DNA of 21,663 nucleotides from an uncultured Collinsella sp. (GTDB taxonomy: Bacteria > Actinomycetota > Coriobacteriia > Coriobacteriales > Coriobacteriaceae). The notes under the pieces are model-generated. The model saw only the letters and a program-made list of their open reading frames with translations, was not told the origin of the DNA and searched no databases. The translations under genes were made by a program, and so were the position numbers. Shown here piece by piece: positions 14,464-21,617 of this stretch (position 1 is its first letter; every line of letters starts with the position of its first letter). Location: assembly GCA_900548815.1 (NCBI GenBank), contig URLR01000034.1, forward strand, positions 1-21,663. Reading direction: 5' to 3'.

Positions 14464-14556
14464 CTAGTTGGGCTCGTCGGCGTGGAAATTCCTGTTCCTG
14501 AGGTTCTCCGGCGCCTTGGAGACCTTGCCGGCGTAGGAGCTGTAGCCTGAGGATCC
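14464..14556 (-). pseudogene. IS3-family transposase (OrfB) internal fragment
   Basis: On the minus strand this stretch reads a 30-residue peptide containing YSSYAGKV, APENL and NFHADEPN, then a TAG stop. This matches the segment of IS3-family OrfB just before the first catalytic Asp (usually continuing as WLTDITEF). Both ends of the transposase, the terminal inverted repeats and OrfA are missing. It lies in the same frame as, and directly after, the ABC ATPase stop codon and ends three bases from the TetR stop. It is a scar of past insertion or rearrangement at the junction of two regions. Confidence 0.75.
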
Positions 14557-15891
14557 TTAAAAGAAAGTCCAGTTTATCCTTCCCACTCCAATTTTGGAAT
14601 CCTCCGATGCGCCTTCGCACTCTCGCATGACCTCGATACCATGCGAGCGTGCAAACTCGACGAGCTCTGCGTTGCGGGCGTTTATGGTGCCGAAGGCGGT
14701 GGGGCACACGATAAGGCGCGCACAGTGGACGAGGAGCTCTTTGGCGCGGGCTATGGTTTTATCCCCGATCGGCTCGAAGGCGCGTTCGGCCACGCATTCC
14801 GTCGCCAGGTCGCGCGCGAGCTCGCAGTCGATGTCCCCTTCGTGCAGAACGCCCGCGTAGAACGCCTTGCCATGCCGGATGAGCTGGCGAAACACAGCCG
14901 ACCCCGTTCCTGCGCCGGCGATGACGAACGTGTGCGCATCGCCGTGCGGGCGCCCAATTTCAACGCTGCCGAAGCTCTCGTTGAAGGTGCCATGTTGAAG
15001 GCCGTAGAGCTCGCCAATCGTCTCGCGCGTGAATATGTCCTCGGGTGCGCCGGCGCGGAAGACCCGGCCGTCCTTCACGCAAATCACCTTGTCGGCGCTT
15101 TTCTGCGCGAGCTCGAGTTCGTGGATGGACATGATGACAGCAACATTCCGCGATTTCGCAAGGTGGCGAAGTATTCGCAGCAGGTCGATCTGGTAGCGGA
15201 TATCGAGATACGACGTGGGCTCGTCGAGCACGAGCACACGCGGATCCTGCGCGATGGCGCGTGCGAGCATGACGCGCTGGCGTTGCCCGTCGCTTATCTG
15301 CATGAAGTCGCGCTCGGCGAGCTCTTCCACATGTGCGGTTTTCATGGCCTCGTCGACCCGACTATGGTCGTCGGGCGAGAGTGTACCCATTCGCCCGGTG
15401 TAGGGATGCCTTCCCGCCTCTACGATATCGCGGCAGGTGAGGAGCTCGGTCCGGGGGCGATCTGTCAGCATAACGGCAAGGTTCCTTGCGAACTCCGCCG
15501 TCTTCCATCTGGAAATCTCCCGCCCGTCGAGCTCGACCGCGCCGGCAAGCGGTGCCAGATGGCGTGTGATGGTTTTCAAGATGGTCGTCTTGCCCGAGCC
15601 GTTCGGCCCGATGAGCGCCACGACGTCGCCCGTGCGAACCTCCAGATCGACGCCTTCGACTACGACCTTCTTGTCGTAGCCCGCCGACAGGTCGCTTATG
15701 CGGAAAAGCGGCGCTCCGTCAGCCTGCGTTTCGACCGGGGTTTCGAGGTTCGACTCCGCTCGGAGGAGATGTTCCGCGCGCAGTTCCGCACGAGCAGAAA
15801 GTGTCTTCTGGCGCTTTCGTGCGAGCTCAGGACTGTCTAAGCATGGAATGTCCCCTCCGAGCGTTTTGGGCCGCGGCACGAATTCCCCCAT
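14557..15891 (-). CDS. FecE/BtuD-type ABC transporter ATP-binding protein with C-terminal extension
   Basis: ATPase of an iron-complex/corrinoid-type importer, 444 residues against about 255-270 for a simple FecE. The ABC domain (about 62-315) has Walker A GPNGSGKT (95-102), signature ISDGQRQR (199-206, SG changed to SD), Walker B VLVLDEP (219-225) and switch His257 in SIHELE; the Q-loop position reads MLTDRP. The C-terminal 125 residues form an extra Rossmann-like domain (FVIAGAGTGSAVFRQLIRHG ... ACPTAF-like end) of the sort I associate with some corrinoid transporters. The N-terminal 60 residues precede the domain and are largely encoded by palindromic element B; no ATG, GTG or TTG occurs in frame between residue 5 and the ABC domain, so this extension is probably translated. 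The ATG abuts the permease stop codon, so the genes are coupled. Confidence 0.88.
   Translation of the reverse strand: MGEFVPRPKTLGGDIPCLDSPELARKRQKTLSARAELRAEHLLRAESNLETPVETQADGAPLFRISDLSAGYDKKVVVEGVDLEVRTGDVVALIGPNGSGKTTILKTITRHLAPLAGAVELDGREISRWKTAEFARNLAVMLTDRPRTELLTCRDIVEAGRHPYTGRMGTLSPDDHSRVDEAMKTAHVEELAERDFMQISDGQRQRVMLARAIAQDPRVLVLDEPTSYLDIRYQIDLLRILRHLAKSRNVAVIMSIHELELAQKSADKVICVKDGRVFRAGAPEDIFTRETIGELYGLQHGTFNESFGSVEIGRPHGDAHTFVIAGAGTGSAVFRQLIRHGKAFYAGVLHEGDIDCELARDLATECVAERAFEPIGDKTIARAKELLVHCARLIVCPTAFGTINARNAELVEFARSHGIEVMRECEGASEDSKIGVGRINWTFF
15757..15863. repeat. Palindromic element, copy B, within the ABC ATPase 5' coding region
   Basis: Outer arms CGCTCGGAGG (15757-15766) and CCTCCGAGCG (15854-15863) are perfect and extend imperfectly to 19 bases. 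The centre shares AGTTCCGCACGAGC, TTTCGTGCGAGC and AGGACTGT with copy A at 5864-6015, in the same order and orientation. The arms of A and B are unrelated in sequence. It encodes about residues 10-45 of the ATPase. Confidence 0.75.
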
Positions 15892-16932
15892 CTACCTCAC
15901 CCGCTTCTTCAGCATGAGCGCGATAACCACCGGCGCGCCGAAGATGGCAGTGACGGCGCTGATGGAAAGCTCGACGGGAGAGAACAGCGTGCGCGCGATC
16001 AAATCGCAACCCGCGCAGAAGATGGCGCCTCCCAAGAAGCACGCAGGAATCACGCGGATGGGCTTCGACGACTTCAGCGCCGACTTCACGAGATGCGGAA
16101 CCGCGATGCCTACGAACGACACCGGACCAGCGAACGCGGTCACGCAGGCGGAGAGCATGCTCGCTAGAAGGACGAGCACCACGCGGAAGCGTGCGACGTT
16201 CACGCCGACGCTTTTCGCGTAGGCTTCTCCCAGCTGGAAGGCGGAAAGGGGCTTCGATATCGCGAATACGCATGCACTCACGGTGATCACCACGACCACG
16301 ATGACCGCGATGTCGTCCCAGCTCGAACCCGAGAAGCTACCCAAAGACCAGTTGTGCAGGTTCACGATGGACTGGTCGTCGGCGAAGGCGATGAGAAAGT
16401 TCGTCGCCGCCGAGCAGATGTATCCCACCATGACGCCCGCCACGATGAGCATGGCCATGGAACTTATGCGCCGTGCGATGAGGAGCACGAAGCCGATGGT
16501 GATAAGCGATCCCAGAAACGCTGCGGCCACCATGGCCGGCGAGGACATGGCCTGGTTCGCGCCCAGAAGCACGATCATCGTAAGCGCGACGACGAACTTT
16601 GCGCCCGAGGAGACGCCCAAGATGAACGGGTCGGCGATGGGGTTGTTGAAAAACGTCTGCAGCAGGAACCCGGAGAGCGAAAGTGCCCCGCCGAGAAGCA
16701 CGGCTGAAAGCACGCGCGGCAGGCGAATCTCCCAGATGACTTGGCTTTCCATGGAATTGGCCGCGCCGCCCGAAAGGATGCCGGGGATGTGGTCTGCGGG
16801 CACGAGCACGCTCCCGATGCACAGGTTGGCCCCGACGAGCACGATGAGGACAACAGCGAGCAGCGCCGTCACGAAGCGACACCGCGCGGCGCGTCGTGAT
16901 TCGTCGTATGTCATGGAAAGCCGGCTTCTCAT
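15892..16932 (-). CDS. FecCD/BtuC family ABC transporter permease
   Basis: Membrane channel subunit of the iron-siderophore, heme or cobalamin importer class, about 346 residues. Multiple hydrophobic segments cover almost the whole length. Family landmarks include RLPRVLSAVLLGGALSLSG, the NNPIADPFILGVSSGA segment, SFVGIAVPHLVK near the C-terminus, and a late ARTLFSPVELSISAVTAIFG. An in-frame TTG at 16944 overlaps the upstream gene by eight bases and has a closer GAGGAAG; the ATG at 16932, four bases after the upstream stop, is chosen as the more common codon, and either is possible. It is followed immediately by the ATPase gene. Only one permease gene is present, so it should act as a homodimer. 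Confidence 0.9.
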   Translation of the reverse strand: MRSRLSMTYDESRRAARCRFVTALLAVVLIVLVGANLCIGSVLVPADHIPGILSGGAANSMESQVIWEIRLPRVLSAVLLGGALSLSGFLLQTFFNNPIADPFILGVSSGAKFVVALTMIVLLGANQAMSSPAMVAAAFLGSLITIGFVLLIARRISSMAMLIVAGVMVGYICSAATNFLIAFADDQSIVNLHNWSLGSFSGSSWDDIAVIVVVVITVSACVFAISKPLSAFQLGEAYAKSVGVNVARFRVVLVLLASMLSACVTAFAGPVSFVGIAVPHLVKSALKSSKPIRVIPACFLGGAIFCAGCDLIARTLFSPVELSISAVTAIFGAPVVIALMLKKRVR

Positions 16933-16936
16933 GACG

Positions 16937-18508
16937 CTAGCCAAGCTTCCTCAGATAATGGAAGTCGCTCGCGTCATCGCCGGTGAACGCCCCGTGCAGC
17001 TCGTCGATAATGTCGGCGGTAGAAGTCATCTGCTGGTACATGTCGGCGCTTGTGACCCAGACGTTGCCGTTCTTTACAGCTTTGAACTGCGACAATAGCG
17101 CGTTTTTGCCTACGAAGTCTTTCAAGGTGGCAACCGATTCGTCGATGGTGCCGTTGTAGACGATGATGTCGGCATCCTTCGCCGTCGCGTAGAAGCGCTC
17201 CATTTCGAGCGTTACTGACGAACCTGACGTCGACGCCGTCTGCGCGTCATCGAGCGCGTAGTTGCCGCCTGCAAGCTCGATCATCTGCGCCACGTAGTCG
17301 CCCGCCCGACGCGTGACGGCGGCCCCGTTCGAGTTAATGTAGAAATACGCCACGGTTTTACCTGACGACGCGAGCCTCGACGTTTGCTCGACGCGGGCCT
17401 TCTGCTCGTTGAACAGGTGCGCGGCCTCGTCTTCCTTGTCGAACAGGACGCCGAAAAGCTTAATCCACTCGACGCGCCCGAGTGCTTCGGGCTCGCTCGA
17501 CGACTGTTCGGTGAGCACGACGAGCCCGAGCTTCTGCAGCTTTTCCTTCACATCGGGCGTGTGGTTGATCATGGTGTTCTCGATGGCGAGCGTGCAGCCC
17601 GAGGCCGATATTCGCTCGTAGTCGGGCGCGCTGTACTTGCCGCCGTAGGCGATCGCCCCACTTTCGAGTGCGCTTTTGAAGCCCGCGACCGAGCAATCGT
17701 CGGCCTTCGTGCCCGACATGAGGATGTTGTCGTTCGCATCGAGCGCGTCGACCAGGCACATCGTCGCCGACGACACGAGGTACACCTTGTTGGCGGGACG
17801 CCTTATGACCGCGATGTCGGAGCTCAACCCATCAGGTACCTTCGCATCTTGCGGTACCACGAGGAAGCGCTCCCCGTTCGAAATGCAGATAAGCCGCAGG
17901 CCGCCTTCGTACTCGTCGACAGTGAAGTGCTCGGCGTATTCAAGCTGAAGCGCCCCCGTCGGCTCCCAGCCGCAGCCCAAATCGGCGTTGTGGAAGTCGG
18001 CCGCGGCGCTTGAAGCCGTTCCCGCAGGGGAGCCGCCGCTTGCATCGTCGCCCGATTTCTCCTTCATGGTGGATGAGTCGAAGTGGAGCGTGTAGTCGAT
18101 GGTGTGCGGCGTCGACATGGCGACGGTCTCGGCCGACACGGCGATGTCCTCGTCGAGCGTGACGGGTATCTCGAACGTGGAGTTGCCGCCGTCGTTTACG
18201 GGCGCGTAGTCCACGCCGTTGACGGTCATTTTGTCGTAGTTCGAACTCGACCAGGTGATGGTCGCGGTGTAGGTGTCGCCATCCTTCACAATTGTGGTGG
18301 GTGAGGCGATGCTTGCGCGCCCTGACCCGCCGGAGAGCGAGACGCTCACAGTGTATTCCTGAGAGCCTGCCGTGCCACCGGTCGCGTTCGGGCTCGCACT
18401 GCACCCCGCGAAGGGAAGCGCGAACAGGGCGACGAGAACGCAGGCGATCGCGCGCACCGCGATGCTGCGACGCTTCCTGCTTTCCCCCTTGGGAAGAATC
18501 GACCGCAT
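16937..18508 (-). CDS. ABC transporter substrate-binding lipoprotein with N-terminal NEAT-like domain
   Basis: Extracellular ligand-capture lipoprotein, 523 residues, larger than usual (about 300-350). A signal peptide ends in lipobox LPFAGC with acylated Cys36. Residues about 50-146 form a small beta-rich domain (TYTATITWSSSNYDKMTVNG ... FEIPV ... DYTLHF) resembling that of the next upstream lipoprotein. A Ser/Gly/Ala linker (about 150-172) leads to a Peripl_BP_2-type domain (about 175-523) with RVEWIKLFGVLFDKE and DIIVYNGTID. Context (cobalamin riboswitch, chelatase, BtuC-like permease) suggests a corrinoid or other tetrapyrrole ligand rather than a siderophore. The ATG lies four bases after the preceding stop and has no strong ribosome binding site, so translation is probably coupled. 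Confidence 0.9.
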   Translation of the reverse strand: MRSILPKGESRKRRSIAVRAIACVLVALFALPFAGCSASPNATGGTAGSQEYTVSVSLSGGSGRASIASPTTIVKDGDTYTATITWSSSNYDKMTVNGVDYAPVNDGGNSTFEIPVTLDEDIAVSAETVAMSTPHTIDYTLHFDSSTMKEKSGDDASGGSPAGTASSAAADFHNADLGCGWEPTGALQLEYAEHFTVDEYEGGLRLICISNGERFLVVPQDAKVPDGLSSDIAVIRRPANKVYLVSSATMCLVDALDANDNILMSGTKADDCSVAGFKSALESGAIAYGGKYSAPDYERISASGCTLAIENTMINHTPDVKEKLQKLGLVVLTEQSSSEPEALGRVEWIKLFGVLFDKEDEAAHLFNEQKARVEQTSRLASSGKTVAYFYINSNGAAVTRRAGDYVAQMIELAGGNYALDDAQTASTSGSSVTLEMERFYATAKDADIIVYNGTIDESVATLKDFVGKNALLSQFKAVKNGNVWVTSADMYQQMTSTADIIDELHGAFTGDDASDFHYLRKLG

Positions 18509-18512
18509 GGCG

Positions 18513-19046
18513 TTACTTCAGTGCGTCGGCGCGCAGATCGACGCCGGCGGATTCGAACACGAGCGTGCGGTCGTACCACTGCTCTTTTCTAATACTCCAC
18601 GCGGCGCAGGCGGTGTCCTCGTCGAGCGCTTCAACGGGCACGTCGTAGGTGTACTTGCCTTCCGCGTTTTCCACATAGGGGATGAAGTCGGCCTCGCTCG
18701 CGGCGGCAGCCTCGTCGCCCGTGCCCATGAAGAGCTTGCCGTAGCCCGTGCCGGAAAGCGTCATCACGCAGTGCATGGAGCCGTTTTCCACGATGAGCTG
18801 GGCGTCCACAATCCTGAACATGTTCGAGCTGGAATCTACGGTGATCGGATAGGTGCCGTCGGCCACCTTGTCGGCGGTGATGGGGGCAGCGCTTGCGCCC
18901 TCGGGCGCATCGGCCGCCTGTTCGGTCTTTTCCTGGGAATCGGCATCGCTTGCCTTTGCGCTGTCGATTGAATTTCCGCCGCAGCCGGCGAGCGAGAACG
19001 CGAAAAGCGCCGCTGACAGGGCGAAGGCGAGGGTTTTCTTCAACAT
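18513..19046 (-). CDS. Small NEAT-like surface lipoprotein
   Basis: 177-residue lipoprotein of unknown exact function. The signal peptide ends in SLAGC, with acylated Cys22, then a low-complexity Asp/Ala/Glu linker (about 25-60). A single beta-rich domain of about 115 residues has VADGTYPITVDSSSNMFRIV, then MTLSGTGYGKLFMGTGDEA, YTYDVPV, LDEDTA and YDRTLVFES. The pattern recalls NEAT domains, which bind heme, but the classical heme ligands cannot be confirmed by eye. The same pattern opens the substrate-binding protein encoded just downstream, so it may pass a ligand to it. The ATG at 19046 begins a textbook lipoprotein signal; 25 further codons are open upstream but are not signal-like. Confidence 0.85.
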   Translation of the reverse strand: MLKKTLAFALSAALFAFSLAGCGGNSIDSAKASDADSQEKTEQAADAPEGASAAPITADKVADGTYPITVDSSSNMFRIVDAQLIVENGSMHCVMTLSGTGYGKLFMGTGDEAAAASEADFIPYVENAEGKYTYDVPVEALDEDTACAAWSIRKEQWYDRTLVFESAGVDLRADALK

Positions 19047-19110
19047 GGAGGGGGTTCCTTTCAATCGCTTCGACCGCCCGCGCCGTGCGGTGGGCGGGCG
19101 GGATGCGAAT

Positions 19111-19155
19111 GCAACGGGCATGCGCCGTCAGTCGGGGAAGGCGCATGCCCGTTGC
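19111..19155. repeat. Perfect 16 bp inverted repeat in the corrinoid operon
   Basis: GCAACGGGCATGCGCC (19111-19126) and GGCGCATGCCCGTTGC (19140-19155) form a 16 bp stem with a 13 base loop in the 145 base gap between the chelatase and lipoprotein genes. On the transcribed (minus) strand no T-run follows, so partial termination, RNA stabilisation or a processing site is more likely than a full stop. Confidence 0.8.
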
Positions 19156-19191
19156 ACGGGGACGCGACCGGCGCCCCCGTGCGCGGCGAGT

Positions 19192-20118
19192 TTACAGCTT
19201 GGCGATGGCGTCGTCCACGTGCGCGACGTAGATGTCGTCGACCGCGACGTTCTGTCCCAGACCCTGGAGCAGGCACGTCACTTCGAAGCCGGCGGCCACG
19301 AACTTCGCAGCCCAGCTGTCGGGGTCGGTCTCGTCTGCCATGTCGTTGTTCGCGTGGTCGCCCGCGACCACCATGAACGGCGCGAGCACGGCCTTCTTGT
19401 AGCCTGCGGCGCTCGCGGCGGCGATAACATCCTCGCAGGTCGGTTCAGCCTCGACGGTGCCGACGAAGAACTGCGTCAAGCCCTCGTTCTTAAACACTTC
19501 CTGCATCTTGGCATAGTCGGCGTTGGAATCGGCTTCGGTGCCGTGACCCATGAGGCACAGCGCCGTCTTGCCGTCGTCGAAGGACGCCATGTTCTCCTTA
19601 ATGGCTGCGGCCACCTTCTTGTAGTCGTCGTCGGAGGTGAGCAGCGGGTCGCCGAGCGAGATCTTGTCGAACTTGTCGGCGTACTTGTCGAGCTCGTCTT
19701 TCACGTCGGTGTATTCCAGGCCACCCATGAGATGCGTCGGCTGCACGACGATTTCCTTCACGCCGTCTTCCACGCAGCGGTCGAGCGCCTCGGTCATGTT
19801 GTCGATCGTGATGCCGTCGCGCTTCTTCAGCTTGTCGATGATGATCTGCGCGGTGAAGGCGCGGCGGATGTCGTAGTCCTGCCAGTACTTCTCGCGGATA
19901 GCGTCTTCGATGGCGCCGATGGTAATGTGGCGCGAGTCGTTGTAGCTCGTGCCGAAGCTCGTGACGAGGATGACCGGCTTCACGGCCTTCTCCTTTTCAC
20001 TCGATTTCTCGGAACTCGCGGAGGTGTTGGAGCAGCCCGCGAGCGCGACTCCGGCGAGCGCGACGGCTCCGGTTGCTGCGGCGCCCATGAAGCCGCGGCG
20101 TGACATCTGGTCGGACAT
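19192..20118 (-). CDS. cbiK: CbiK-type sirohydrochlorin cobaltochelatase, Tat/lipoprotein form
   Basis: Class II chelatase that inserts Co(2+) into sirohydrochlorin in the anaerobic B12 pathway. 308 residues. Candidate metal-binding histidines are His129 (PTHLMGG), His192 (MGHGTE) and His255 (GDHANND), with the family's VTSFGTSYNDSR near the N-terminus of the domain. The first 29 residues are an export signal: SRRGFMG with a twin arginine at 7-8, a hydrophobic stretch, and lipobox LAGC with Cys29. The enzyme is therefore predicted outside the membrane, unlike Salmonella CbiK; an exported CbiK is known from Desulfovibrio. The ATG at 20118 follows GGAAAGGA; 29 upstream codons in frame overlap the leader and are rejected. 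First gene of the riboswitch-controlled operon. Confidence 0.88.
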   Translation of the reverse strand: MSDQMSRRGFMGAAATGAVALAGVALAGCSNTSASSEKSSEKEKAVKPVILVTSFGTSYNDSRHITIGAIEDAIREKYWQDYDIRRAFTAQIIIDKLKKRDGITIDNMTEALDRCVEDGVKEIVVQPTHLMGGLEYTDVKDELDKYADKFDKISLGDPLLTSDDDYKKVAAAIKENMASFDDGKTALCLMGHGTEADSNADYAKMQEVFKNEGLTQFFVGTVEAEPTCEDVIAAASAAGYKKAVLAPFMVVAGDHANNDMADETDPDSWAAKFVAAGFEVTCLLQGLGQNVAVDDIYVAHVDDAIAKL

Positions 20119-20176
20119 GGTTTTTCCTTTCCTCGGTTTGCCGGTCCCCCGGCGACAGTTGCTTGTCGGCACAAGC

Positions 20177-20206
20177 GAAAGAAAAGCGCACCCCTCGGGG
20201 TTCACA
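20177..20206 (-). terminator. Candidate expression-platform terminator of the cobalamin riboswitch
   Basis: On the minus strand the self-complementary ACCCCGAGGGGT (20190-20201) is followed by GCGC and TTTTCTTTC. It lies between the riboswitch core and the chelatase start. A ligand-dependent terminator is plausible, but the stem is short, and sequestration of the ribosome binding site cannot be excluded. Confidence 0.45.
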
Positions 20207-20235
20207 AGGAGCTAACGCCACGGCGATGCCGTGAG

Positions 20236-20378
20236 GAAAAGGCGAAGCAGTCTGGCTTGGGGCGCGAGGCGGTTCGCCCGCGCGTCCTATACAGTAATGT
20301 CCCTTGCCCAGGATTCCCACCTGGTTCCCTCCGCAAGCCAGCGCGGGCTGTGCGGGCGCCGCGCCGGTCATTTCCTTT
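20236..20378 (-). promoter_or_regulatory. Cobalamin riboswitch
   Basis: Read on the minus strand, the conserved core is present in order: GAGGGAACCAGGTGGGAATCC, then TGGGCAAGGGACATTACTGT, and a B12-box-like CCAAGCCAGACTGCTTCGCC at 20260-20241. ACTGT is at 20295-20291. Outer boundaries are approximate. It lies about 120 bases upstream of the chelatase gene in the correct orientation, so adenosylcobalamin or a related corrinoid should repress the whole minus-strand operon. The B12 box departs from the commonest form after AAGCCAG. The remaining bases up to the cbiF start (20379-20576) hold no clear second riboswitch; a palindrome ACTATGATAGT lies at 20414-20424. Confidence 0.88.
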
Positions 20379-20576
20379 TATCCGATTGTCATATGCTCGT
20401 TGCCGAAACTTTTACTATGATAGTGGGCACTTGTGAACGTGTCAAAGCCAGGGCGGGCGGCATTGCGCCTCCTGCCTGCGTATTTGCGCCGATTGCCGCT
20501 GCGGGCGCCGTGTTTTGCCCGCTGCGCGAATGGCGGCGTAAACGGTTGCGATGAGAAACGGGAAGGGAAGGCTCGG

Positions 20577-21368
20577 ATGATTCATATCGTTGGCGCAGGC
20601 TCGGGCGCCGCCGACCTTATCACGCTGCGCGGGGCGCGCCTTCTGCGCGCGGCCGACGTGGTCGTTTGGGCGGGAAGCCTTGTGAACCCCGAGCTGCTCG
20701 CCGAGTGCAAGGAATCCTGCGTTGTCTACGACAGCGCGCACATGACCTTGGAGGAAGTGCTCGACGTGATGTGCGCGGCAGATGTGCGGGGCGAGGAAGT
20801 GGTGCGCCTGCACACGGGCGACCCGTGCCTGTACGGCGCCATCCAGGAGCAGATGGACGCGCTCGACGCGCGCGGCGTGGACTACGAGGTGGTGCCCGGC
20901 GTGTCGAGCTTTTGCGGTGCCGCGGCGGCGCTTCGCCAGGAATACACGCTGCCGGGAATCAGCCAGTCGGTCGTGATCACGCGGCTTTCCGGGCGCACCC
21001 CCATGCCCGCGGGCGAGGGCATGCGCACCATGGCGGAAAGCGGCTCGACTATGGTCATCTTCCTGAGCTCGGGTATGCTTGCCGAGCTTTCCGCCGAGCT
21101 TTTGGCCGCGGGCCGCAGCTCCGACGAGCCGGCGGCGCTCGTGTACAAGGCGACCTGGCCTGAGGAGCGCGTGGTGCGCTGCACAGTGGGCACGCTCGCC
21201 GATGCGGGCGCGCGAGAGGGCATCGACCGCACGGCGCTCGTGGTGGTGGGCCGCGTGCTCGGAGCTCGCGGCAGGCTTGCACACGACGGCGCGCAAGCGG
21301 AGTCGTACGAGCGCAGCAAGCTTTACGACCCTTCGTTTGCCACGGGGTATCGGAAGGCGAGCAGCTAG
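20577..21368 (+). CDS. cbiF: Cobalt-precorrin-4 (C11)-methyltransferase
   Basis: S-adenosylmethionine-dependent methyltransferase of anaerobic corrin synthesis (CbiF; CobM in the aerobic nomenclature). 263 residues, close to the family's usual 250-260. It shows MIHIVGAGSGAADLITLRG at the N-terminus (the common GAGPG loop reads GAGSG), LVNPELL, VRLHTGDPCLYGAIQEQMD, the VVPGVSSFCGAAAALRQEYTLP segment and VIFLSSGM. The ATG at 20577 follows GGGAAGG by about five bases; a longer open frame upstream (48 codons) looks like non-coding leader. It is divergent from the riboswitch-controlled operon and one base from the start of cbiD, so it begins a cobalamin biosynthetic operon that runs off the window. 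Confidence 0.93.
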   Translation: MIHIVGAGSGAADLITLRGARLLRAADVVVWAGSLVNPELLAECKESCVVYDSAHMTLEEVLDVMCAADVRGEEVVRLHTGDPCLYGAIQEQMDALDARGVDYEVVPGVSSFCGAAAALRQEYTLPGISQSVVITRLSGRTPMPAGEGMRTMAESGSTMVIFLSSGMLAELSAELLAAGRSSDEPAALVYKATWPEERVVRCTVGTLADAGAREGIDRTALVVVGRVLGARGRLAHDGAQAESYERSKLYDPSFATGYRKASS

Positions 21369-21369
21369 C

Positions 21370-21617
21370 GTGGCCTTCGAGCACTACATATATACCGGGA
21401 CGACCCGTCTGCGCTGCGGCTACACCACGGGGAGCTGCGCCGCGCTCGCGGCGAAGGCGGCCTGCGAGATGCTCTTGTCACGAAAGCCCGTCGGCCTCGT
21501 GTCGATCGTCACCCCCGGCGGGCTGCCCGTCGAGGCGAACGTGGTCGACGCATGCATCGGCGAGGGGTGCGCCCAGTGCGCCGTGCGAAAGGACGCAGGC
21601 GACGATGCCGATGTGAC
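21370..21617 (+). CDS. cbiD: Cobalt-precorrin-5B (C1)-methyltransferase, 5' part
   Basis: The first 82 codons of CbiD, which methylates C1 of the corrin ring in the anaerobic B12 pathway. Visible motifs are the N-terminal LRCGYTTGSCAALAAKAA and AVRKDAGDDADVT, both hallmarks of CbiD. The start is a GTG one base after the cbiF stop, with GAAGGCGAG about ten bases upstream, which suggests coupled translation. The full protein is normally about 350-380 residues. The gene is interrupted at 21618 by sequencing adapter, so truncation is a library artefact, and any reading beyond that point is adapter. Confidence 0.92.

Noticed and set aside
14641..15840. 399-codon plus-strand open frame across the ABC ATPase
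   Set aside because: It is antisense to a gene with intact Walker A, signature and Walker B motifs; the plus-strand product resembles nothing.
20391..20576. A second cobalamin riboswitch upstream of cbiF on the plus strand
   Set aside because: No GGGAA...ACTGT...AAGCC order is present on the plus strand; only a small palindrome ACTATGATAGT and no convincing promoter were found.
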